Assembly (NCBI RefSeq): GCF_937941905.1 | Contig: NZ_CALDGS010000165.1 | Coordinates: 1 to 27,805, forward strand | Direction: 5' to 3' | Length of the DNA stretch: 27,805 nucleotides | Source of the DNA: an uncultured Mycolicibacterium sp. | Lineage (GTDB): Bacteria > Actinomycetota > Actinomycetes > Mycobacteriales > Mycobacteriaceae | Position numbers and translations under genes: made by a program | In this document: positions 22,317 through 27,805 of the stretch, piece after piece | Layout of the letters: each line of letters starts with the position of its first letter | How positions within the stretch are numbered: the first letter of the stretch is position 1 | The notes under the pieces: generated by a model | Database searches by the model: none | Seen by the model: only the letters and a program-made list of their open reading frames with translations | What the model was told of the DNA's origin: nothing

Positions 22317-23366
22317 ATGCACGACGGGTCCAAACCGGTGGCGCGCCTGGTCGACCGACACCCGGCGGTCACCCCGGAGCGGTTGATCGCCCAGCTCGTT
22401 CCGCCGCCGACGTTCGCCGATGTGAGCTTCGAGACCTACCGGCCGGATCCCGCCCAGCCGACCCAGGCCGCCGCGCTGCAGCGGTGCCGGGAGTTCTGCG
22501 CGGAGGCCGTGACGCGGCGGGCCGGCAAGAAGCGGCTGTTCGGTAAGCGCACGGTGCTGCCCGGGGCGGGCATCTACCTCGACGGCGGGTTCGGCGTCGG
22601 CAAGACCCACCTGCTGGCGTCGATGTACTACACGGTGCCCGCGCCCAAGGCGTTCGCCTCGTTCGGCGAGCTGACCCAGCTGGCCGGGGTGTTCGGCTTC
22701 ACCGAGTGCATCGACCTGCTCGGCGACTACGTGCTGGTGTGCATCGACGAGTTCGAGCTCGACGACCCGGGCAACACCACGCTGATCTCGCGGCTGCTCT
22801 CGGCGCTCGTCGAGCGCGGTGTGTCGATCGCGGCGACCTCCAACACGCTGCCCGAGCAGCTCGGTGAGGGCCGCTTCGCCGCGCAGGACTTCCTGCGCGA
22901 GATCAACACGCTGGCAAGCATCTTCACCACGGTGCGGATCGACGGCCCGGACTACCGGCATCGCGACCTGCCGCCGGCGCCGGCGCCGCCGAGCGACGCC
23001 GAGGTGGCCGAGCGGGCCGCGGCGGTGCCGGGTGCCACGCTCGACGACTTCGACGAGTTGTGCGACCACCTGGCCACCATGCACCCGTCGCGGTATCTGA
23101 CCCTGATCGAGGACGTGCAGGCGGTGTTCATCACCGGGGTGCACCCGATCGACGACCAGAACGTCGCGCTGCGGCTGGTGTCGCTGACCGACCGGCTCTA
23201 CGACGCCGGCATCCCGGTGATGGCCTCGGGCGCCAAGCTCGACACCATCTTCAGCGCCGAGATGCTCGCCGGTGGGTTCCGCAAGAAGTACCTGCGGGCG
23301 ATGTCACGGCTGCTGGCGCTGACCGCGGCCGCGCACGCCGGTCAGACCGGGCGCACCAGCACGTAG
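22317..23366 (+). CDS. zapE: AFG1/ZapE-family ATPase (Rv2670c-like)
   Basis: This 349-residue AAA+-like ATPase has a Walker A motif GGFGVGKTHLL with Lys96 and a Walker B motif VLVCIDEFELDD near residues 140-150, followed by sensor-1-like IAATSNTLPEQL and a C-terminal region with GGFRKKYLRAMSRL. It fits the AFG1/ZapE family: E. coli ZapE acts at the division ring under stress, and yeast Afg1 in mitochondrial protein quality control. Its partners in mycobacteria are not evident. No membrane segment is seen. The start is the ATG at 22317, leaderless by the -10 at 22304-22309. The 3' end overlaps the convergent GNAT gene by 25 nt. The symbol is by family only. Confidence 0.88.
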   Translation: MHDGSKPVARLVDRHPAVTPERLIAQLVPPPTFADVSFETYRPDPAQPTQAAALQRCREFCAEAVTRRAGKKRLFGKRTVLPGAGIYLDGGFGVGKTHLLASMYYTVPAPKAFASFGELTQLAGVFGFTECIDLLGDYVLVCIDEFELDDPGNTTLISRLLSALVERGVSIAATSNTLPEQLGEGRFAAQDFLREINTLASIFTTVRIDGPDYRHRDLPPAPAPPSDAEVAERAAAVPGATLDDFDELCDHLATMHPSRYLTLIEDVQAVFITGVHPIDDQNVALRLVSLTDRLYDAGIPVMASGAKLDTIFSAEMLAGGFRKKYLRAMSRLLALTAAAHAGQTGRTST

Positions 23367-23887
23367 TCGTCCTCCCAGTGGTCGCCGAGCCGGAACCGTC
23401 GGGTGCCGACCCGGGTGAACCCGTGCTTGGCGTAGAAGCGCTGGGCGCGTTCGTTGCGCTGGTTGACGCCCAGCCACATCGACACCGCGCCGCGGGCGAT
23501 GGCGAACTCCACCGCCGCCGCGACGAGCTGGGCGGACACCTCGCTGCCGTGCTGCTCGGGCAGCACGTACAGCTTGGACAGCTCCACCGTGGGCCGTTCG
23601 GTCACCACACGCTGCACGTCGGGGTCGTCGGCGGGCGTTCCGTCGACGAGCAGGGCGTAGCCGGCGATGCGGTCGTCGACCCGGGCCAGCAGCACCGTGC
23701 GGGACGGGTCGGCCAGGTACTCGCGGAACCGATCGGCGGTGAGGTTCTCGGCGATGAAGGCCGCCACCGCGTCCGGTTTCACCGACGGCGGGCAGGCCAG
23801 CGGGAAGGTGCGGGCGGCGACGTCGGCGAGTTCGGCGACGTCGGCGTCGGTGGCGAGTTCGATGGGCAGGTAGTTCAGACGTTCCAT
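23342..23887 (-). CDS. GNAT-family N-acetyltransferase (Rv2669-like)
   Basis: This 181-residue protein has the GNAT fold: an N-terminal strand and helix with LATDADVAELADVAARTF, the motif A strand LSKLYVLPEQHGSEVSAQLV near residues 110-130, and motif B RNERAQRFYAKHGFTRVG near 150-168, typical of RimI-like enzymes. The acetyl-CoA loop lacks the usual Q/R-x-x-G-x-G/A pattern and reads EQHGSEV. The substrate is unknown. The ATG at 23887 lies inside the end of the upstream exported-protein gene, overlapping it by 13 nt, so both are co-transcribed. The 3' end overlaps the ATPase gene by 25 nt on the other strand. Order matches Rv2668-Rv2669. Confidence 0.88.
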   Translation of the reverse strand: MERLNYLPIELATDADVAELADVAARTFPLACPPSVKPDAVAAFIAENLTADRFREYLADPSRTVLLARVDDRIAGYALLVDGTPADDPDVQRVVTERPTVELSKLYVLPEQHGSEVSAQLVAAAVEFAIARGAVSMWLGVNQRNERAQRFYAKHGFTRVGTRRFRLGDHWEDDYVLVRPV

Positions 23888-24384
23888 TGCGCGAGATGGG
23901 TACCGGTCAATCGATCGATGAGCACGACGTTGGACACCAGGTCTCGGTAGCAGTCCCACCACACCCCGCCGGTGACGGTGCTGCCGGCGGGTGCGTTGAG
24001 CAGCAGGACGCGCAGGTCGTCGGGGGCGTCGGTGTTGCGCGGCTCGTAGGAGTCGCCGGTGGGGGTGTTGCCCCGGAACACGAACACCGTGGACAGCAGG
24101 TACGGGTTGGGCACCCGGACCGGGTGCACGGTGACCGTCGCGCGCCACACCTGCTCACGCGGCGGGCGGGGCGGGTAGCCGAACCCGGGCGGGATCGGGG
24201 CCGGGGCGATGTCGTGGACGGTGACGTCGGCGACGAAGTTCATGTAGGACACCCGCAGGGTGTCGCCGAGCCGGCCGATGGGGCTGTCCGCGGCGCCGGC
24301 CGGCGCCGCGGGGGTCACCGGCAGCGCCGCGCACAGCAGCGCCGCGCCGAGCACCGCCCACATCCTCACCAGCAACCGACGCAT
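23875..24384 (-). CDS. Exported protein, Rv2668-like, possibly MPT63-like fold
   Basis: This 169-residue protein has a Sec signal peptide: MRRLLVR, a hydrophobic core, then a likely cleavage after AGA near residue 33. The mature part is rich in predicted beta strands. The segment EQVWRATVTVHPV resembles the strand QVW-A-T-V of the secreted immunoglobulin-like mycobacterial antigen MPT63, but the match is by eye only. No catalytic motif is present, and the mature part has a single Cys, in WWDCYRDL. The ATG at 24384 has GGAG 5 nt upstream; an ORF extension to 24471 would hide the signal peptide. It is divergent from the AraC-type regulator. Confidence 0.82.
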   Translation of the reverse strand: MRRLLVRMWAVLGAALLCAALPVTPAAPAGAADSPIGRLGDTLRVSYMNFVADVTVHDIAPAPIPPGFGYPPRPPREQVWRATVTVHPVRVPNPYLLSTVFVFRGNTPTGDSYEPRNTDAPDDLRVLLLNAPAGSTVTGGVWWDCYRDLVSNVVLIDRLTGTHLAQWNV

Positions 24385-24398
24385 CCGCACTCCATTCG

Positions 24399-24409
24399 GT
24401 TCGACGAAC
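24399..24409. other. Inverted repeat GTTCG-A-CGAAC, possible operator
   Basis: Two 5-bp arms around one base lie 15 bp upstream of the exported-protein start and in the 113-bp gap shared with the AraC-type regulator. A DNA-binding protein encoded next door makes an operator plausible. It does not match the mycobacterial LexA box. Function is inferred only. Confidence 0.3.
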
Positions 24410-24452
24410 TGCCTCGCATGATGGCACACCGGCGGGATTGTTCGCGGCGCCA

Positions 24453-24464
24453 CCGGGTACCCGG
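24453..24464. other. 12-bp palindrome CCGGGTACCCGG
   Basis: This perfect palindrome lies 33 bp before the GTG of the AraC-type gene, in the same divergent gap. It may be an operator or chance in GC-rich DNA. Confidence 0.3.
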
Positions 24465-24497
24465 GCGACATCCGAACCCCGATCCAGGAGGCGAACC

Positions 24498-24866
24498 GTG
24501 CACGTCCCGCGCTGGCACAGCCGCGTCTCGCTCGAACAGGCCACCGCCTACCTGCGCGAGCACGCCGGACGCAACGTCACGCTGCACGAGCTGGCCGGCG
24601 TGCTGGGCGTCACCCCGCGCGCGGTGCAGTACCTGTTCCGCCGCCACCTGGGCACCACCCCGACGGCCTACCTGCGCCAGATCCGGCTCGAGCGGGCCCA
24701 CCACGAACTGGTGCACGCCGATCCGGCGGTGGAGACCGTGCACCACATCGCCGGGCGGTGGGGGTTCGGCCACCCCGGCCGGTTCAGCATCCTCTACCGG
24801 CAACGGTTCGGTAACCCTCCGAGCCATACCCTGCGTCGCAACCCGGGTTCGCGCCGCCGCGGGTGA
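24498..24866 (+). CDS. Stand-alone AraC-type DNA-binding protein
   Basis: This 122-residue protein consists almost only of the AraC/XylS C-terminal domain. The first helix-turn-helix is in LHELAGVLGVTPRAVQYLF (about 32-50), followed by the linker helix TPTAYLRQIRLERAHHELV, and the second helix-turn-helix is around VHHIAGRWGFGHPGRFSILYR (about 79-99). It ends in a short basic tail. The sensory domain usual in this family is missing, as in SoxS or MarA. The start is a GTG at 24498 with the strong site AGGAGG (24486-24491) 6 nt upstream. A longer frame to 24438 has no ribosome site. Likely targets are the divergent exported-protein gene, its own promoter, or the DUF732 gene 45 bp downstream. Confidence 0.87.
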   Translation: MHVPRWHSRVSLEQATAYLREHAGRNVTLHELAGVLGVTPRAVQYLFRRHLGTTPTAYLRQIRLERAHHELVHADPAVETVHHIAGRWGFGHPGRFSILYRQRFGNPPSHTLRRNPGSRRRG

Positions 24867-24868
24867 TT

Positions 24869-24874
24869 TACTGT
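24869..24874 (+). promoter_or_regulatory. -10 hexamer TACTGT of the DUF732 gene
   Basis: TACTGT lies just after the stop of the AraC-type gene and 37 bp before the next ATG. It would give a leader of about 30 nt containing AGGAG at 24901-24905. Confidence 0.45.
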
Positions 24875-24911
24875 CAGCGTCCGTCACCAGACCGACCGAC
24901 AGGAGCCCGTG

Positions 24912-25211
24912 ATGCGCAGCATCGTCCTCGCCTCGGCGACGCTGGCCGCCCTCGGCCTGGCCGTTGCGGCGCCCGCCGCCGCCGTTCCCGGCGACGCCGA
25001 GTTCCTGCGCATCCTGGACACGCACGGCATCCCGTACGCCGACGCGGACCAGATCACCGATGTCGGCGAGTCGGTGTGCCAGTACGTCGCCGACGGGCAC
25101 TCCGCGGCCGAGGCGGTGGCCGCCATCGCCGCCGCCGAGGGCTTCACCGAGCAGCAGAGCGAGATCTTCGTGCAGGGCGCGATCGCCTCCTACTGCAGTT
25201 ACCTGGCCTGA
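24912..25211 (+). CDS. DUF732 family small exported protein
   Basis: This 99-residue protein has a Sec signal peptide (hydrophobic core LASATLAALGLAVAAP, probable cleavage after AAA near residue 24). A mature domain of about 74 residues follows, with two cysteines (in ESVCQYVADG and ASYCSYLA) that probably form a disulfide. The pattern FLRIL-x-x-x-GI-x-Y near the start and YC-x-Y at the end are marks of the mycobacterial DUF732 family, whose members are secreted and of unknown function. The ATG at 24912 has AGGAG 6 nt upstream; the adjacent GTG at 24909 is an alternative. It ends 10 bp from the stop of the convergent M15-like gene. Confidence 0.88.
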   Translation: MRSIVLASATLAALGLAVAAPAAAVPGDAEFLRILDTHGIPYADADQITDVGESVCQYVADGHSAAEAVAAIAAAEGFTEQQSEIFVQGAIASYCSYLA

Positions 25212-25221
25212 ACGCCGCGGG

Positions 25222-25890
25222 TCAGTCGCTGCCAGCGCGTTCGACACGGTCGAGGTAGTAGACCTCCGAGCCGGTCGGGTAGCCGCCGCCCTCGGTGGCG
25301 ATGTGCACATGGTCGTAGTGGTTGGCGGTCTCCGAGCCGTAGTCGGCGGTCCAGTACGGGGCGCCGATGCCGGGGTAGAGGCCGCGCCGCCAGATGACGT
25401 GGATGACGCCCCAGCGTTCGGCGTTGGCCAGCGCGAACCCGGCCACCGCGTTGCCGAGTCGGATGCCCTCCTCGGTGTTGTGGTTGGGGATCATCACGTC
25501 GATGGCCAGCCCGTTGGGATGCCACTTGAGCGGGTCCTGGCGGTAGCCGCCGATGGTCTTGATCTCCGGGAACAGCACGCTCATGGCGCGCGCCACCTGG
25601 ATGGAGCGGATCTGCAGGCCGCCCTCGTGGGCCACCCCCTTGGGCAGCGGGAACTCGTAGTTCTGGCCCTGGCCGATCGGGGCGCTGGCGGCGATGAGTT
25701 CGGCGGCCGCCGGGATGTCCGCGTCGTCCGGGGGCGGGACGGGGGCCGGTTCGGCGGGTCGGGCCGCCTCCGGCACCGGCGCGGTGGGCTGCTGGGCGGA
25801 CTGGGCGTAGATCATGGCGCCGGCGAGCGAGATCGACATCACCAGCGCAAGCAAGCGGCCCCGGCCGTTGGCCAACAGCTTCCCGCCCAT
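25222..25890 (-). CDS. Exported M15-like (ARB_07466-type) putative cell-wall enzyme
   Basis: This 222-residue protein has an N-terminal signal or anchor segment (hydrophobic residues 13-30), a Pro/Ala-rich linker (33-58) and a globular domain (70-222). The domain has the metal-site layout of D,D-peptidases of the M15 type: His124 and Asp131 in WHPNGLAID, and the DHVH motif with His194 and His196. It matches the ARB_07466-like C-terminal domain seen in several mycobacterial exported proteins, suggesting action on peptidoglycan, but the substrate is unproven. The ATG at 25890 follows the hexamer TAGGGT by 7 nt. It is 10 bp after the exonuclease stop, the last gene of a leftward operon. Confidence 0.82.
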   Translation of the reverse strand: MGGKLLANGRGRLLALVMSISLAGAMIYAQSAQQPTAPVPEAARPAEPAPVPPPDDADIPAAAELIAASAPIGQGQNYEFPLPKGVAHEGGLQIRSIQVARAMSVLFPEIKTIGGYRQDPLKWHPNGLAIDVMIPNHNTEEGIRLGNAVAGFALANAERWGVIHVIWRRGLYPGIGAPYWTADYGSETANHYDHVHIATEGGGYPTGSEVYYLDRVERAGSD

Positions 25891-25897
25891 CAGCAGC

Positions 25898-25903
25898 ACC
25901 CTA
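25898..25903 (-). promoter_or_regulatory. -10 hexamer TAGGGT overlapping the exonuclease stop codon
   Basis: On the minus strand TAGGGT is followed by 7 nt and the ATG at 25890. Its first three bases are the TAG stop codon (25901-25903) of the upstream gene. It would provide a leaderless internal promoter within the operon. Confidence 0.5.
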
Positions 25904-26461
25904 CTGCGATCCCACCGGGGCCGAGGGGGACTCGCCGAGTTCGGCGATCGAGCGGGCCCCGGTGCGTTCGGCCAGCCGCAGTGCCACCCGGGCGGCGGCC
26001 ACGGCGTCGCATTCGGCGTCGTGGTGGTTGTCCAGCGGGATGCCCAGGTGGCCGCAGACCGTGGGCAGTCTGTAGTCGGGCAGCTGCAGCAGGCGTCGGG
26101 CCAACCGCGCGGTGCAGTGGAAGTCCAGCGGCGGCAGCGGGTGTCCGCACGCCCGCAGCGCCGCGGCCAGCACGCTGCGGTCGAACGCCGCGTTGTGGGC
26201 GACCAGCGGCATCCCGGATGCGATGCGGCGCAACAAATCCGGGGCGAGCTCGGCGAAGCCCGGCCGGCCGGCCACCCGCTCCGGGGTGATCCGGTGCACC
26301 CGGACGTTCCAGACGTGGAACTCGTCGTAGCCGGCCGGCGGCCGGCACAGCCAGGAGCCGGTCTCCACGATTCGACCGCCGCGGACGGTGGCCCATCCGA
26401 CGGCGCACACACTGGCCCGTCGCGGGTTGGCGGTCTCGAAGTCGACCGCGATGAAGTCCAC
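25901..26461 (-). CDS. DnaQ-like DEDDh 3'-5' exonuclease
   Basis: This 186-residue protein is a single exonuclease domain. Exo I is AVDFETAN with Asp7 and Glu9, Exo II is HNAAFD with Asp94, and Exo III is HHDAECDA with His147 and Asp152, so all DEDDh residues are present. Such proteins hydrolyse DNA or RNA from the 3' end in proofreading, repair or RNA turnover. No polymerase, BRCT or helicase domain is attached. The start is a GTG at 26461, 8 bp after the stop of the preceding hypothetical gene, with only a weak AGG-containing ribosome site. It is probably the second gene of a three-gene leftward operon. Substrate and pathway cannot be told. Confidence 0.88.
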   Translation of the reverse strand: MDFIAVDFETANPRRASVCAVGWATVRGGRIVETGSWLCRPPAGYDEFHVWNVRVHRITPERVAGRPGFAELAPDLLRRIASGMPLVAHNAAFDRSVLAAALRACGHPLPPLDFHCTARLARRLLQLPDYRLPTVCGHLGIPLDNHHDAECDAVAAARVALRLAERTGARSIAELGESPSAPVGSQ

Positions 26462-26469
26462 CGGCGGAC

Positions 26470-27018
26470 CTATCTGGCGGGTTCGGCCGCGTCGTCCCAG
26501 GAGGCGGTGGGCGCCGGGCAGGCCAGGCCGAGCTCGCCCGGGCCGGCCAGCACGTCGAGCGCCCGCAGGTGCACGCCCGGCGTACCGCGGTAGGCGAGCA
26601 CCCAGCCGCCCACGCCGATCATCGGGGAGTGGGTGGCGACCACCGCGGGCCCGAGGATGTGCACCGACGAGGCGCCGTTGGTGAAGGTCGCCCGCACGGT
26701 GGTGCCGTGCGCCAGCGCCGGTGCGGCGTCGGCCGGGCCGGTCGCCGCGACCCCGTGGCCGGCGACCGCCAGCCGCAGCAACCCGTCGACCGGGCGGCCC
26801 TTGGACTCGACGGAGGCGACGCTGATCGACAGGTCGCCGCTGCTGGCCCGCATGATCTCGCCCCAGATCTGGTAGACCCCGAACACCGGGCTGCGGAAGG
26901 TGGCCCCGACCTGCATCCCGACGGCCAGCTCGCTGATTTGCAGCTTGAGCTCGTTGACCGCGCGGCGGGCCGGGGGCGTCAGGACCGCCCGGATGGCATC
27001 GAGGTCTTCGTCAGGCAC
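26470..27018 (-). CDS. Conserved-looking hypothetical protein, soluble
   Basis: I do not recognise this 182-residue protein. It begins with a charged helix (PDEDLDAIRAVLTPPARRAVNE, interrupted here only in description) and then reads as alternating hydrophobic strands with many Gly and Val, such as VGATFRSP, TTVRATF and SSVHILGPAVVA. No signal peptide, membrane segment or catalytic motif is visible. Its codon use is normal for the region, which supports a real gene. The GTG at 27018 has GGGAG 6 nt upstream. It lies 8 bp before the exonuclease gene, so it heads the operon that also contains the M15-like exported protein. Confidence 0.75.
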   Translation of the reverse strand: MPDEDLDAIRAVLTPPARRAVNELKLQISELAVGMQVGATFRSPVFGVYQIWGEIMRASSGDLSISVASVESKGRPVDGLLRLAVAGHGVAATGPADAAPALAHGTTVRATFTNGASSVHILGPAVVATHSPMIGVGGWVLAYRGTPGVHLRALDVLAGPGELGLACPAPTASWDDAAEPAR

Positions 27019-27098
27019 CTACCACTCCCACGTCGAATCGGCGGCGAGGATTGTATGGACCCGGCGGCGGTTCGCCCGCGCCGGGCCGTCGGTTCGGA

Positions 27099-27650
27099 TC
27101 AGTTGCGCAGCGCGAGGGGGAGCGGGCGCGGGTTGCGGTCGCCGGCGGTGCGCAGGTGCTCACGGGACAGCCGCGTGGTCTCGATGGCGGCCCACGCCTC
27201 GGCCAGCCCGGCCAGCCAGTTGGCGGCGACGATGGTGTCGGCGATGAGCGGGTCGTCGACCACCCCGGGCAACGGCGGCGGGAGCGCGTCCCAGTCCAGC
27301 GGTGCGGGCAGCGCCGGCCAGCTGATCGGGGCGCGCTTGTTGCCCTTGTCGGTGCGCGACTCGGCGTGCAGGCGGTTCTGCTCGGCGATCCAGGCCTCGA
27401 TGTTGGCGTAGGTGCCGGCGAGGTCGATCAGCCCGGCGGTGGCGGGCCGCAGCGCCTCGGCGTGGCCGGGGAAGCGGTCGCGGACCGGGAACACCGGCCG
27501 GCCGGCCAGCACGTCCGGCACGACGGCGTCGTCGGCGGTCACCCACGACCCGCACAGCCGGCTCATCTGCTGCATCGGCGGGCCGACATAGACATGCCAG
27601 ACGGCGGTCCGGCCCTCGCCGCTGTTGATCACCGCAACTGCTGCGGACAA
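27099..27650 (-). CDS. Hypothetical protein next to a tRNA gene
   Basis: I do not recognise this 183-residue soluble protein. It has no signal peptide or membrane segment. A Trp-rich middle (WVTADD, YANIEAWIAEQ, SWPALPAPLDWDALPPPLPG) with a Pro-rich linker separates an N-terminal part from a C-terminal helical part (ANWLAGLAEAWAAIETTRLSREHL) and a basic tail. The TTG at 27650 is the first start in the frame and has GGAAG upstream; a GTG at 27632 is the main alternative, so the exact start is uncertain. It is 80 bp upstream of the next leftward gene and has its own likely promoter (27682-27687). Confidence 0.68.
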   Translation of the reverse strand: MSAAVAVINSGEGRTAVWHVYVGPPMQQMSRLCGSWVTADDAVVPDVLAGRPVFPVRDRFPGHAEALRPATAGLIDLAGTYANIEAWIAEQNRLHAESRTDKGNKRAPISWPALPAPLDWDALPPPLPGVVDDPLIADTIVAANWLAGLAEAWAAIETTRLSREHLRTAGDRNPRPLPLALRN

Positions 27651-27681
27651 GATCCCCGCTTCCTTTCGTCGGACTGCAGTG

Positions 27682-27687
27682 ATGCTA
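27682..27687 (-). promoter_or_regulatory. Possible -10 hexamer TAGCAT
   Basis: On the minus strand TAGCAT fits TANNNT and is 31 bp upstream of the TTG at 27650, leaving a leader of about 25 nt with a GGAAG ribosome site. No strong -35 is present. The rest of the 127-bp gap up to the tRNA holds nothing else I can identify. Confidence 0.35.
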
Positions 27688-27777
27688 TGCCAACGGGGCG
27701 GGTCGAAATCGGGAGTGGGGCGCCTGAATGATCAGCACGCGGGGCGATCAGATCACGCCGGAAACGGGAAAAGACAG

Positions 27778-27805
27778 TGGTGCGCGATACTGGGATTGAA
27801 CCAGT
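27778..27805 (-). tRNA. 3' end of a tRNA gene, cut by the window edge
   Basis: Read on the minus strand, the last 28 bases form a T-arm with 5-bp stem ACTGG/CCAGT and loop TTCAATC, then a 7-nt acceptor strand ATCGCGC, discriminator A and an encoded CCA. The matching 5' acceptor strand would be GCGCGAT, beyond the window. The anticodon is not visible, so identity cannot be assigned; tRNA-Val is a guess from memory of mycobacterial tRNAs with this acceptor stem. Confidence 0.88.

Noticed and set aside
24438..24497. Longer N-terminus for the AraC-type regulator
   Set aside because: The frame is open but has no ribosome site; the GTG at 24498 has a near-perfect AGGAGG.
27729..27758. Repeated GATCA motifs and a possible hairpin downstream of the tRNA
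   Set aside because: The stem is only 4 bp with mismatches, and the GATC repeats are short; not enough to call a terminator or operator.

Overview
The window is very GC-rich actinobacterial DNA with a gene set and order typical of Mycobacteriaceae, most likely a Mycolicibacterium. Markers are AftC (mycobacterial arabinogalactan synthesis), CeoB/CeoC, a DUF732 exported protein, an actinobacterial HemQ, and a run of neighbours that follows the M. tuberculosis Rv2695 to Rv2668 order from memory (inverted relative to that genome's numbering). Apart from a partial tRNA at the right edge, all recognisable features are protein genes and their control sites. I see no insertion sequence, phage, CRISPR array, rRNA or plasmid function, and no gene-free stretch longer than about 225 bp.

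Left part (1-7784): a short tandem hairpin repeat; an alpha/beta hydrolase-like gene; an OB-fold protein and DUF3159 membrane protein pair; the RCK/TrkA proteins CeoB and CeoC; a divergently transcribed APC-family permease that closely resembles the potassium importer KimA; a TrmA/RlmD-like RNA methyltransferase; and a polysaccharide pyruvyl transferase-like gene. Middle (8009-18170): NhaA sodium/proton antiporter, dxs (first step of the MEP isoprenoid pathway), a YtcJ-type amidohydrolase, an RNase D-like exonuclease with a DUF3000 protein, and the late heme genes hemE-hemY-hemQ of the coproporphyrin-dependent route. Right part (18198-27805): a leftward group ribD-like, exported hydrolase-like lipoprotein, aftC, msrB; a rightward AFG1/ZapE ATPase; a GNAT acetyltransferase with an exported protein; a stand-alone AraC-type regulator; a DUF732 exported protein; a leftward operon of a hypothetical protein, a DEDDh exonuclease and an exported M15-like putative cell-wall enzyme; one more hypothetical gene; and the 3' end of a tRNA gene.

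Themes: cation homeostasis (CeoBC, KimA-like, NhaA), envelope synthesis and remodelling (dxs, pyruvyl transferase, AftC, M15-like protein), heme synthesis and redox repair (HemE/Y/Q, MsrB). Many start codons lie 6-8 nt after a TANNNT -10 hexamer, as expected for leaderless mRNAs, and several starts were chosen on that basis. The observations most worth checking are the KimA-like/CeoBC pairing, two hydrolase-fold proteins that each lack a visible catalytic triad residue, a calcium-loop-like tail on NhaA, and the compact leaderless promoters.
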